From an uncultured Acidimicrobiales bacterium (GTDB taxonomy: Bacteria > Actinomycetota > Acidimicrobiia > Acidimicrobiales > SHLQ01), in assembly GCA_938023735.1 (NCBI GenBank), contig CALJDK010000117.1, positions 1 through 39,044 of the forward strand: 39,044 bases of DNA, in the 5' to 3' direction. Positions 9,180 to 17,167 of this stretch are shown in pieces. The notes below the pieces were generated by a model. It saw nothing but the letters and a program-made list of their open reading frames with translations. It searched no databases and was not told where the DNA came from. Positions within the stretch are counted from its first letter, which is position 1. Each line of letters opens with the position of its first letter. The position numbers were made by a program, and so were the translations under genes.

Positions 9180-10661
9180 GTGACGCATCGCGTGCCAAAA
9201 CCGCCCCCACGTACCTCGCCCGCTCGAGTTGTCGCTGTCTTCGCGCTTGTGGCCGTGGCCTCGTTACTCGTCACTCTTCTTGCAACGGTCGATACCGCGC
9301 GTTCAGAAGACTTCCACATCCCGCTTCCACCACCGAGTGGCTTCCCGAACCCGGGCATCGAGTTACCCTGGCCTGAGTTGAACCGTGGCGTCGCTGCTTC
9401 ACAAGAGTCGTTCTGGGACGAAGCGCAGGCCCCCGACGTCATCGACCCCAACGACATCAGCTTCACCGGCTGCACCTGGCAGTGGTACGGACGCTATGGC
9501 TTTGCTTTTGAGATAGCCGAGTCGGCCGAGCTTGAGTACCCGGCGCGCCTTCGTCTCACCCTTCTCAACACAGTACGGGGCTCCGCATTTCGCGGCTGGA
9601 CCTACGAGGTGATCGTGACCGAGCCCGGCGTCTTCACGATGTTGCTCGACAACAACGAGCAAAGCGCCTTCTGGCGGGGGGCTGGTTTCACTGGCGGACG
9701 GACATGGTTTCACCAGGACTGGCCCGTTGACGACACCACTCTGCCAGGCTGCTCAGCGTCGCTTTCAGGTCCACTGGGAACTGAACCAACTGAGCTAGGA
9801 GCGCAGCGGCCGACGATCGCTGTTGCGCCACCCGAATCATCGTTTGGCAACCGCACGCTCGAGTCTCTCGTTGCATCGATCGACCCCACGGCCGAAGACG
9901 CCAACCTACGACCATTGGCGGCACTGTTGAGCGAGAGCGACCTGCCCCGCTTCGACCGGATCTACGTGGCCCCCAACACCAAACTCGTTCGTATCGAGGT
10001 CGACATCGAAGGAACATGCGTGCGGATCAGCTCCGACTACGAACGCGGAGTCCACGTCGAACAGTCACGCGGCTGTGCACGACCCGCCCCCAAACCAGCA
10101 AACCAACGGCGAGTGCGCGACCGTATCTGGCGAGTCGTCATCAGTGGTCCAGCCCAACCCCGCGCTGCAGTCCGCCAAGACCTCATCCGGTTTCGTGCGA
10201 AGTCGTTGCCCCTTCAAAAGCAGGGTGGAAAGCCAATGCGGCCCGCAAAGTGGCTAGACGCCGTCATGGATGACACATCCCTCGACGAGCTCGCCCGCTT
10301 CCGGTGGAAGAAGGGATTCGTCGCAATCATCAACCATCGTCAAGGAAGACTCGGCAGGTTCGCCGACCCGATCATCGTGACCCCTCGAGTTCAGCAGGTC
10401 AGCGGATCCGGTGTTCAGTGCCTTGAGTGGAACCAGTATCTGCAGTCGTCACCAACGGGCGGATTCGCATACATCGTCACCGACGAACAAATCAGTGCGG
10501 TTCTGTCGACAAGCCCCGAGCAAATCGTGTTTGAGTTCGTCGAGGCGGGTCGGCGGCGCGTCGGATTTGCCGATCTCACTGGACACCCAAACACCAACCT
10601 CAGCGAGCTAGAGATACGGACTCAAAGCGGCACCCCGCTTGCGTGCGACGAGTCGCTGTAA
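9180..10661 (+). CDS. Unknown secreted or membrane-anchored protein
   Basis: Not recognised. The first 40 residues hold Arg/Lys/Pro-rich residues followed by one hydrophobic stretch (VVAVFALVAVASLLVTLLATV), then a proline-rich linker (HIPLPPPSGFPNPGIELPWPE), so it is a signal peptide or single-helix anchor with an outside domain. Further on are aromatic-rich strands (CTWQWYGRYGFAFEI; GWTYEVIVTEPGVFTMLL; FWRGAGFTGGRTWFHQDW) and about eight cysteines, consistent with a disulfide-bonded beta-rich fold. GTG 9180 gives 493 aa; GTG 9192 has a better-placed GAGGGG (9175-9180) and may be the real start, four codons later. It follows the GH97 stop by 19-31 bases on the same strand and is probably the last gene of the export operon. 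A small inverted repeat overlaps its stop. Confidence 0.7.
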   Translation: MTHRVPKPPPRTSPARVVAVFALVAVASLLVTLLATVDTARSEDFHIPLPPPSGFPNPGIELPWPELNRGVAASQESFWDEAQAPDVIDPNDISFTGCTWQWYGRYGFAFEIAESAELEYPARLRLTLLNTVRGSAFRGWTYEVIVTEPGVFTMLLDNNEQSAFWRGAGFTGGRTWFHQDWPVDDTTLPGCSASLSGPLGTEPTELGAQRPTIAVAPPESSFGNRTLESLVASIDPTAEDANLRPLAALLSESDLPRFDRIYVAPNTKLVRIEVDIEGTCVRISSDYERGVHVEQSRGCARPAPKPANQRRVRDRIWRVVISGPAQPRAAVRQDLIRFRAKSLPLQKQGGKPMRPAKWLDAVMDDTSLDELARFRWKKGFVAIINHRQGRLGRFADPIIVTPRVQQVSGSGVQCLEWNQYLQSSPTGGFAYIVTDEQISAVLSTSPEQIVFEFVEAGRRRVGFADLTGHPNTNLSELEIRTQSGTPLACDESL

Positions 10662-10666
10662 CTCGT
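10648..10666. terminator. Small inverted repeat between convergent stops
   Basis: ACGAGT (10648-10653) and ACTCGT (10661-10666) form a perfect 6-bp stem with a 7-base loop spanning the stop of the upstream plus-strand gene and lying two bases from the stop of the minus-strand M23 gene. There is no T-run, so intrinsic termination is uncertain; position between convergent ends is the main argument. Confidence 0.3.
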
Positions 10667-10667
10667 T

Positions 10668-11849
10668 CTACGGGATGTAGACGAACGGGTCGATGAACAC
10701 GCCGTTCTTCGAGATCGAGAAATGTAGGTGCGGTCCGGTAGAGCGACCGGTGCTGCCAACGCCGCCAATGCGGTCGCCCATCGAAACCCGGGTGCCCACC
10801 GAAACACGGATCGCCCCATCGGCCTGATGGCAGTACCGCGAGGTAAGCCCGCCGCCGTGAGCGATGGCGACCGTGTTGCCGCAACCACCTGATGACCAAC
10901 CGGCAAAGATCACTTCACCGTCGGCCGCCGCATAAATGGGCGAACCGGTCGAGCCATTGAAATCGACACCGTTGTGCTGGGTCTTCGAGCCGGTGATGGG
11001 ATCGGTGCGAACACCAAAGCCTGAGGTAACTCCGCCCGAAACCGGTCGCTGCCAACCGTTCTTCGGTGGCGGTGGTGGGGGTTCGCGCAGCTTCTTCAGT
11101 TCGGCCTGCTTGGCCGCAATGAGCTTCTCGAGATCTTCGTCTTCTTCGATGTGATCCTCTTGCTCGGCAATCCATCGGGCAAGACGTCGATTGGCTTCGT
11201 CGAGCAGCAGCTGCTGCGTGGCCTCACGCTCTTGAAGGATCGCGAGTTCGGCGTCGACGGATTCCTTCAGCACCTTCTCTTCGGCGCGGGCCCGTCGAGC
11301 AGCTGCGGTGGCGTCGGCCTGATCGGCACGAAGCTGACGAAGATCATCAAAGCTGTCGTCGCGATCCTGGTTCACCACGTCGAGGTAGCTCACCTTTCGG
11401 GCCGACTGCACCAGATCCGAGGACTCAAGCCACACTTCACCTGAGTCCGACGTTCCAACGAAGGCGTCGACCGCAAAGAGTTTCGCATTGGCGATGGCCC
11501 GGTCGATGGCCTTGGCGATATCGTCCTGACGATTGCGGTTGGCCCTGACGAAACTTCGAGCGTTGGCTAGGTCGAGCTTTACCGACTCGACACGAGCTCG
11601 TTGCGACTCGACCGATTCGGTCATCGCTTCGAGCACAACCCGGATCTCTTCGGCCTCGGCGGTTGCCAGGTCGATCCGTCCGGCTGCTTCGGCGGCCTTG
11701 GCCTGGGCCTCCTCGCGGGCAGCCTTTGCCTCGGCGATTTCGCTCTCGAGTTCATCCTCGGTCTGCGCCACAACCGACGACGTCCCGACGAGCGCGAAAA
11801 CCACGCAAAGAACGAGCGCACGCAGCAAAAGGTTAAGGCGGATGGTCAT
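10668..11849 (-). CDS. Secreted coiled-coil M23 (LytM-type) peptidase
   Basis: ATG 11849 is chosen because it opens a clean signal peptide (MTIRLNLLLRALVLCVVFALVGTSSVVAQ); the frame remains open to 11930 but the extra 27 residues precede the signal and look spurious. Mature protein: a long Ala/Glu/Arg-rich coiled coil (about residues 32-275, repeated E-x-A-K/R heptads), a proline hinge (LREPPPPPPKNGWQRP), then a C-terminal LytM domain. Zinc ligands are intact: the H-N-G-V-D motif and the H-L-H motif near TGPHLHFSI, with a further His in TSRYCHQADG. Coiled-coil plus M23 resembles EnvC/RipC-like proteins that cleave or regulate cleavage of peptidoglycan at division; with all ligands present it should be an active endopeptidase. 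An exporter with FtsX-type permease is encoded nearby, a suggestive but unproven link. Confidence 0.9.
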   Translation of the reverse strand: MTIRLNLLLRALVLCVVFALVGTSSVVAQTEDELESEIAEAKAAREEAQAKAAEAAGRIDLATAEAEEIRVVLEAMTESVESQRARVESVKLDLANARSFVRANRNRQDDIAKAIDRAIANAKLFAVDAFVGTSDSGEVWLESSDLVQSARKVSYLDVVNQDRDDSFDDLRQLRADQADATAAARRARAEEKVLKESVDAELAILQEREATQQLLLDEANRRLARWIAEQEDHIEEDEDLEKLIAAKQAELKKLREPPPPPPKNGWQRPVSGGVTSGFGVRTDPITGSKTQHNGVDFNGSTGSPIYAAADGEVIFAGWSSGGCGNTVAIAHGGGLTSRYCHQADGAIRVSVGTRVSMGDRIGGVGSTGRSTGPHLHFSISKNGVFIDPFVYIP

Positions 11850-12075
11850 GGATACTTCGATGGCGAAACTGGGGAAGAATCTTCGGGGAGTGTCTCTGGA
11901 AAGTGCTGTGGCTAGTCGAACAAGACCCACACGAAGCAGGCAAAGCCACAGAGCAGAACCTAGTCGTTCCGCTCCCCCGGTGTTCGCACGGCACCCCCTC
12001 GCCTACGATGGTCGAACGTCACTCAACGGGGCACTTTCGGCGGCGAAGTGTGAGAGATCTGAACCAACGAACAAT

Positions 12076-12081
12076 GGGGAG
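12076..12081 (+). promoter_or_regulatory. Shine-Dalgarno that fixes the start at 12089
   Basis: GGGGAG lies 7 bases before ATG 12089. The reading frame is open back to 11903, and another ATG exists at 12074, but neither upstream start has a comparable site, and the upstream residues (Arg/His/Ser-rich) look untranslated. Confidence 0.6.
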
Positions 12082-12088
12082 CGCCACT

Positions 12089-13894
12089 ATGCCAGGGAAT
12101 ACCGCGGATAGGTCCGATTTCGAGTCTGCAGACCGCTCTATTCCAGGGACACCGTGGATCATCGAGGGGAAGATCGACCCCCGATGGCCAATCAATACCC
12201 GGGGAAACATCGGTGAAGTGTTCCCCGAAGTGCTCACGGCACTGGGCTACGAACTGGGAGTTCTACCCGCCGAACAGGCCTGGCGTGACGCCTACGACGA
12301 CCTCGGCATCCTGGCCAAGGGCGACTTCTCAAACGACGACCCCGTCATCATCGGCCTCTACGGCGGGTACGCCTACCTCAACCTTTCGTACCTCCGGATG
12401 ATGGGCGTGCGAGCCCCCGGTTCGTCGGCCGAAGCTATCGACGTCTCGTTCTTTGGCGAGGGCAACCCTCCGCCGTATGTGCCGCGCAAGGGCGACAAAA
12501 GCATCTCCTCCACCGTCCGCATCGTCCGCACGGTCATCGGCGCCCTTGGCACGAAGGAACTCCCGCCGGTCGCCGCCGATAGCGATGCCCGCACCGCAGC
12601 ATTCGAGGCTCGACGACCATCGCTCGATAGCGCCAGCGACCGTGAGCTACTCGACTACCTGATGGCGTTTCCGAAGGGCTTCGCGCCCGTGTTCGGCAAC
12701 CACATGAAAACCACCGCGCTGGCCGCGATCGTTTCGGGAGTCCTGGCCGACGCCTGCGCGGCTGCTGGCGAACCGGGCTTGGTAACGCATCTCATCGGCG
12801 CCGCGGGTGACGTTCGCTCTGCACAATACTCGCAGGAGCTCTACGCCCTTTCGAAGGTCGCAAACGAGTCACCGGTTGTCACCGAGGCGCTCGACAATGC
12901 ATCAAAAAGCTCCGACGCCGATCAACTCGAAGCGGCCCTCGCCCACCTGCGAACCCAGCCCGAGGCAGCAGACTTTGTTGCCGGGTTCGACGACTTCATC
13001 GCCACCCACGGCCATCGCGGCCCGAACGACTGGGAGCTTTCGAGTCGAACCTGGGACAACACCCCTGCGCTGGCCCTCCTCGCGCTCGACCGTATGCGGG
13101 GCGCCGAACATGATCTTGCCCCCAGCACGCGCTTGGGCGAAGACGACACGAAACGCCAGGCGGCCATCGCCAAAGTGCGGCCGCATCTGAACCTTCTCGA
13201 CAAAGGCAACTTCGACAAGGCCATCAACGCGGTCCCCTTCTGGGCACAAGCCCGAGAATCAACACGCGACCGCGCCGTCCGGTACATGATGCCGGCCAAA
13301 CAGGTGTTTCGTGAGCTGGTGCGTCGAGCCGCCGAGCGGGGCGGCGACCCTGACCCGGTCACCGTAGCCCTGCTGTTTCCTCGCACCGAACTCCCCGCCT
13401 ACATCGAAGATCCTGCGCCATTGGCCGATGTTCTCGCCGAACGCCGAGCGCTCTACGACCGTTTTGCCGCCGTCGAGCCACCATTCTTCATTGCGTCACA
13501 GACCGACGTGCCCACCATCGAAGAGCTCGAAGCCAAACAGGCCGCCGAAGTCGGCACCGTCGAACCGGGAACCACCCTTACTGGCTCCGCCGGCTCCAGC
13601 GGAACCGCCACCGGCAGAGCCCGAGTCGTGCTCGACCCGGCCGAAGCATTCGACCTTGAGCCGGGCGAAATCCTTGTGGCACCGCTCACCGACCCATCGT
13701 GGACTCCCCTGTTCCTCCCCGCCGCCGCGGTCGTCGTGAACGTGGGCGCCCTTATGAGTCACGCAGTCATCGTGGCCCGAGAGCTTGCCATTCCCTGCGT
13801 TATCGCCGTCGAGGATGCCACCACCAAGATCGTCACCGGCATGACCATCGAAGTCGATGGCACCGCCGGAACGGTGACCGTTATCGACTCCTAG
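12089..13894 (+). CDS. PEP-utilising mobile (phosphohistidine) domain protein lacking an ATP-grasp domain
   Basis: 601 residues from ATG 12089. The last ~110 residues form a PEP-utilising 'mobile' domain: GSAGSSGTATGRARVVLDPAEAF, GEILVAPLTDPSWTPLF and VVVNVGALMSHAVIVARELAIPCVI, in which the SHA histidine is the phospho-carrier seen in PEP synthase, pyruvate phosphate dikinase and rifampicin phosphotransferase. The N-terminal ~480 residues are mainly helical and resemble the linker/substrate part of that group (PWIIEGKIDPRWPINTRGNIGEVFPEVLTALG), but no ATP-grasp nucleotide-binding domain is present. By family logic a partner must phosphorylate the histidine, or the domain has lost catalysis. 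No candidate partner is visible in this window. The target substrate is unknown. It is divergent from the M23 gene. Confidence 0.75.
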   Translation: MPGNTADRSDFESADRSIPGTPWIIEGKIDPRWPINTRGNIGEVFPEVLTALGYELGVLPAEQAWRDAYDDLGILAKGDFSNDDPVIIGLYGGYAYLNLSYLRMMGVRAPGSSAEAIDVSFFGEGNPPPYVPRKGDKSISSTVRIVRTVIGALGTKELPPVAADSDARTAAFEARRPSLDSASDRELLDYLMAFPKGFAPVFGNHMKTTALAAIVSGVLADACAAAGEPGLVTHLIGAAGDVRSAQYSQELYALSKVANESPVVTEALDNASKSSDADQLEAALAHLRTQPEAADFVAGFDDFIATHGHRGPNDWELSSRTWDNTPALALLALDRMRGAEHDLAPSTRLGEDDTKRQAAIAKVRPHLNLLDKGNFDKAINAVPFWAQARESTRDRAVRYMMPAKQVFRELVRRAAERGGDPDPVTVALLFPRTELPAYIEDPAPLADVLAERRALYDRFAAVEPPFFIASQTDVPTIEELEAKQAAEVGTVEPGTTLTGSAGSSGTATGRARVVLDPAEAFDLEPGEILVAPLTDPSWTPLFLPAAAVVVNVGALMSHAVIVARELAIPCVIAVEDATTKIVTGMTIEVDGTAGTVTVIDS

Positions 13895-13942
13895 CGCGCC
13901 GAATTTCTTTGGAGATTGCGTTTCGCAGTCTACGGTGAATCC

Positions 13943-14518
13943 ATGACCGATACCGCTGCAACTCCGGATACCACCGAAACTCGGCCCACGTTCAAGACGT
14001 TCGAAGAGTCAACCAAAGAGGACTGGGAGCAGATCATTCCTCACCTTGCGGTTAGCCAAGCAATGGTGGCCGACCGGGTCATCGACCTGATGGCGGCCCT
14101 CGAACACGACCATGGCGGCTTTCCCGTCCACCGTCTCGAACACAGCCTTCAAACCGCCACCCGCGCCGAGCGCGATGGCCGCGACAACGAGTACGTGTTC
14201 TGCGCGCTGATCCACGACATCGGCGACACGCTGTCTCCCTATGATCATCCGGCCATCGCGGCCAGCATCGTGAAGCCCCATGTGTCGGCGGCCAATCACT
14301 GGATGGTCCAGAACCACGGCATCTTCCAGGGCTACTACTTCTGGGACTACATCGGACTCGACAGCCAGGCACGCGAGCAGTTCCGTGGCCACGAGTTCTT
14401 CGACTACACCGAAGAGTTCTGCGCCAAGTACGACCAGACCGCCTTCGACGCCGACTACAAGAGCAACCCACTCGAGCACTACGAGCCCCTCATCCGAGAG
14501 ATCCTCACGCCCTCTTAA
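13943..14518 (+). CDS. HD-domain protein resembling PhnZ/TmpB/MIOX-type diiron oxygenases
   Basis: 191 residues from ATG 13943; a TTG at 13916 would add nine residues but has no suitably spaced ribosome site. HD-superfamily ligands are visible: His67 (LEHSLQTATRA), the His91-Asp92 pair (ALIHDIGD), His102, His125 (QNHGIF) and Asp164 (KYDQTAF). The wording HGIFQGYY, then FRGHEFFDYTEEFCAKYDQTAFDADY and PLEHYEPLI, is closer to mixed-valent diiron oxygenases such as PhnZ and TmpB (cleaving hydroxylated 2-aminoethylphosphonates) and inositol oxygenase than to HD phosphohydrolases. No phosphonate transport gene or PhnY*/TmpA-type partner is adjacent, so the substrate is open. It follows the PEP-domain gene by 48 bases and may be co-transcribed. 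Tandem palindromic repeats lie downstream. Confidence 0.7.
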   Translation: MTDTAATPDTTETRPTFKTFEESTKEDWEQIIPHLAVSQAMVADRVIDLMAALEHDHGGFPVHRLEHSLQTATRAERDGRDNEYVFCALIHDIGDTLSPYDHPAIAASIVKPHVSAANHWMVQNHGIFQGYYFWDYIGLDSQAREQFRGHEFFDYTEEFCAKYDQTAFDADYKSNPLEHYEPLIREILTPS

Positions 14519-14581
14519 ATTGTTCCGCCTGCGGCTCCACGCCTTCGGCATCTCTCTCAACCTGCGCCCTCGGTCTTGCTT

Positions 14582-14689
14582 GACACTGGTGTCAGACACG
14601 AGTGTCGAGTCCGAGAATTCGCGACACAGGTGTCAGACACGAGTGTCGAGCTCGAGAATTCGCGACACAGGTGTCAGACACGAGTGTCG
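14582..14689 (+). repeat. Three tandem 41-bp units of a GACAC/GTGTC palindromic element
   Basis: Units start at 14582, 14623 and 14664, exactly 41 bases apart. Each has a core of two GACAC-N2-GTGTC palindromes joined by one base (first inner pair TG or AG, second GA), followed by a CGAG(T/C)(C/T)CGAGAATTCGC-like linker. The last unit has only the core. The array lies between the HD-domain gene and purE. Each core could fold as a hairpin in either strand. The same core occurs at 34430-34460 and inside a gene at 35819-35857. No spacer diversity, so it is not a CRISPR. Confidence 0.9.
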
Positions 14690-14745
14690 AGCTCGTGAAG
14701 TCCTCGCCTCCGGTTCGGCACACCTTGCTCTTGTAGGATCTGGCT

Positions 14746-15234
14746 ATGAGTGACGTGCAAGTTGGGATCGTTATGGGTAGCCAGTCGGACTGGCCGACCA
14801 TGCAGGAAGCTGCGGGAATTCTCGACGAGCTCGGCGTGGCCTACGAGTCGCGGATCGTCTCGGCCCACCGCACGCCCGACCGTCTCTGGGAGTACGGCAC
14901 CACCGCTGTCGATCGCGGCCTTAAAGTGATCATCGCAGGTGCCGGCGGCGCCGCCCATCTTCCTGGCATGATGGCATCCAAGACCCGACTGCCGGTTATC
15001 GGTGTTCCGGTTCAGACCAAGGCGCTTTCGGGGGTCGACAGCTTGTACTCCATCGTGCAGATGCCCCGAGGTTTCCCCGTTGCCACGATGGCCATCGGAG
15101 CCGCCGGAGCAACCAACGCCGGGCTTCTCGCCGCCGGGATTCTGGCCAATGACGACGCCGACCTGGCCACTCGACTCGATGCATGGCGGTCAGCGCTCTC
15201 GGCTTCGATCGCCGAGACCCCCACCGATGACTAA
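14746..15234 (+). CDS. purE: N5-carboxyaminoimidazole ribonucleotide mutase
   Basis: A 162-residue class I PurE. It moves the carboxylate of N5-CAIR to form CAIR in de novo purine synthesis, working directly after PurK. Visible motifs: [10 protein letters not shown] (10-19) for phosphate/substrate binding, SAHRTP (39-44) with the catalytic His41, and the [12 protein letters not shown] loop (about 65-76), followed by [23 protein letters not shown]. The overall length and SDW motif mark the N5-CAIR type used by bacteria with PurK, rather than the AIR carboxylase type. ATG 14746 is preceded by a weak AGGA. It overlaps purK by 8 bases. A triple palindromic repeat lies 56 bases before its start and may influence transcription entering the gene. 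Confidence 0.96.
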   Translation: MSDVQVGIVMGSQSDWPTMQEAAGILDELGVAYESRIVSAHRTPDRLWEYGTTAVDRGLKVIIAGAGGAAHLPGMMASKTRLPVIGVPVQTKALSGVDSLYSIVQMPRGFPVATMAIGAAGATNAGLLAAGILANDDADLATRLDAWRSALSASIAETPTDD

Positions 15235-16294
15235 CCCGCTCCCGCTGGGCAGCACTATTGGCATCCTCGGCGGCGGTCAGTTGGGGCGAATGTTGTCGGT
15301 GGCCGCTTCTCGGCTGGGCCTTCGTTGCCACATCTTTGAACCCGGAGCTGACCCACCCGCCGGCCATGTTGCCTACGAGGTCACCACTGCCGGCTACGAC
15401 GACACCGACGCCATCGCCGCCTTTGCGCAGTCTGTTGATGTCATCACCTACGAGTTCGAGAACGTGCCCGCCGATGCACTCGATGCATTGGAATCGCTCA
15501 CCCCGATTCGACCAGCACGCAATGCTCTTGCCACCAGCCAGGATCGCCTGGTCGAGAAACAGTTCATCGCCGACCTTGGCCTTTCGGTCGCCCCCTTTGC
15601 CGTTGTTGATGATCTCGAGTCCCTCGAAGCCGCCATCCAGATCATTGGTCCACACGGCATCATCAAGACCCGAAGGTTCGGCTACGACGGCAAAGGCCAA
15701 GTGCGAATCTCGGAGGGCTCCGACCTTGCCGGAGCGCTCGAACAGATCACTTCTGCACCCGCGATCCTTGAAGGCCTTGTAGCGTTCGACCGTGAGATTT
15801 CGGTCATCGCCGCTCGCTCGACTTCGGGTGCAATCGCCTGCTTCGACCCGGGACAGAACGTTCACGTCGACGGAATTCTCAGCACGACCACGGTGCCCGC
15901 CCTAGTGAGCGACGATGTCCGGTCGCGAGCAATCGACGCTGCCCAGCGGATCCTCGAAGCGCTCGACTACGTCGGGGTGCTGGGCGTCGAACTCTTCGTG
16001 GCGGGCGACGACATCCTCGTGAACGAAATCGCTCCCCGCGTCCACAACTCGGGTCACTGGACGCAGAACGGATGTGTAGTCGATCAGTTCGAGCAGCACA
16101 TTCGGGCGGTTGCCGGATGGCCGCTCGGGAGCCCAGAACGTCATAGCGATGTGGTGATGACCAACCTCATCGGCGCCGAAATCGACACCGTCGCTCAGCT
16201 ATCCAACGAATCGGGCCTGGGCATTCATGTTTACGGGAAGGCCGACACCAAACCCGGGCGCAAGATGGGCCACATCAACCGAGTCGTCAGTTAA
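15227..16294 (+). CDS. purK: N5-carboxyaminoimidazole ribonucleotide synthase
   Basis: 355 residues from ATG 15227, eight bases inside the end of purE. The frame is open much further upstream, but that part is the shadow of purE. PurK uses ATP and bicarbonate to carboxylate AIR to N5-CAIR. The ATP-grasp order is visible: N-terminal [12 protein letters not shown] (near 12-23), [16 protein letters not shown], the ATP lid/lysine region [15 protein letters not shown], and the C-terminal metal-binding [18 protein letters not shown]. The end [14 protein letters not shown] is the conserved PurK tail. Product goes straight to PurE. Its 3' end overlaps the 3' end of purC on the other strand by 8 bases. 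Confidence 0.96.
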   Translation: MTNPLPLGSTIGILGGGQLGRMLSVAASRLGLRCHIFEPGADPPAGHVAYEVTTAGYDDTDAIAAFAQSVDVITYEFENVPADALDALESLTPIRPARNALATSQDRLVEKQFIADLGLSVAPFAVVDDLESLEAAIQIIGPHGIIKTRRFGYDGKGQVRISEGSDLAGALEQITSAPAILEGLVAFDREISVIAARSTSGAIACFDPGQNVHVDGILSTTTVPALVSDDVRSRAIDAAQRILEALDYVGVLGVELFVAGDDILVNEIAPRVHNSGHWTQNGCVVDQFEQHIRAVAGWPLGSPERHSDVVMTNLIGAEIDTVAQLSNESGLGIHVYGKADTKPGRKMGHINRVVS

Positions 16295-17165
16295 CCCCGG
16301 GCCAGTCACCAAAGCTGAGGCCGGTAATCCGTTCGTATCCCTCGACGTACCGCTGCCGCGTATCGGCAATCACCTGCCCGGGCAACGTGGGTGGCGGCGG
16401 AGTCTTCGGCCAGTCGAGGGTCTCTAGAAAATCTCGCACCGGTTGCTTGTCGTAGCTCGGAGGCGTGGTTCCGGGTTCCCACTGGTCTGCGGGCCAGTAC
16501 CGCGATGAGTCGGCGGTCATCACTTCGTCGGCCACCACCAGTTCGCCGTCGACCAAACCCAGCTCGAATTTGGTGTCGGCGATGATGATGCCGCGCTCGG
16601 CCGCCCATGCGGCGCCTCGGCTGTAGAGCTCTAGGGAGATATCGCGAGCCTGCGCAGCCAACTCGGCGCCAACCAGATTCTCGGCCTCGGCGAAGGAGAT
16701 GTTGATGTCGTGCTCGCCATCGGCAGCCTTGGTGGCGGGGGTGAAGACCGGTTCGGGGAGCTTCGAGGATTTGAGGAGTCCAGCAGGCATTTGCGAGCCG
16801 TGCATCGTGCCGCTCTCGGCGTATTCCTTCCAGGCCGACCCGGTGATGTAGCCCCGCACCACACACTCGATCGACAACATGTCGGCCTTGTGTACCAGCA
16901 TCGATCGACCAGCCAAATCGTCGTTCTTTGCGCCGTCGGGGAAGTCGGCCACGTCGGTGCTGATGAGATGGCTGGGCACACCGAGGTGATCGAACCAGAA
17001 CTTCGACATGGCTGTGAGCACGCGGCCTTTGTCGGGCACGGTCTCGGTCATAACAACATCGAACGCCGACAGACGGTCGGAGGTAACCAACAACAGCCGG
17101 TCGTCGCCCGCGTCGTACATATCGCGGACCTTGCCCGAGTACAGGTGTGGGAGCCCGACGGTCAT
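16287..17165 (-). CDS. purC: SAICAR synthetase (phosphoribosylaminoimidazole-succinocarboxamide synthase)
   Basis: 292 residues from ATG 17165, two bases after the purB stop; the longer open frame to 17651 is the shadow of purB. PurC joins CAIR, aspartate and ATP to make SAICAR. Motifs: an N-terminal YSGKVRDMYDAGDDRLLLVTSDRLSAFDVVM strand-loop typical of the family, SIECVVRGYITGSAWKEY, DGEHDINISFAEA, and IIADTKFELGLVDGELVVADEVMTADSSRYW, which carries the acidic metal ligands. The length matches the ~290-residue PurC form (longer than the ~240-residue E. coli type). Last gene of the minus-strand purA-D-B-C unit; its tail runs into purK. Confidence 0.96.
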   Translation of the reverse strand: MTVGLPHLYSGKVRDMYDAGDDRLLLVTSDRLSAFDVVMTETVPDKGRVLTAMSKFWFDHLGVPSHLISTDVADFPDGAKNDDLAGRSMLVHKADMLSIECVVRGYITGSAWKEYAESGTMHGSQMPAGLLKSSKLPEPVFTPATKAADGEHDINISFAEAENLVGAELAAQARDISLELYSRGAAWAAERGIIIADTKFELGLVDGELVVADEVMTADSSRYWPADQWEPGTTPPSYDKQPVRDFLETLDWPKTPPPPTLPGQVIADTRQRYVEGYERITGLSFGDWPGVN

Positions 17166-17167
17166 GG

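Noticed and set aside
14582..14700. CRISPR-like array
   Set aside because: Three units repeat at 41 bases, but core and linker are both repeated, so there are no distinct spacers, and no cas genes are in the window.
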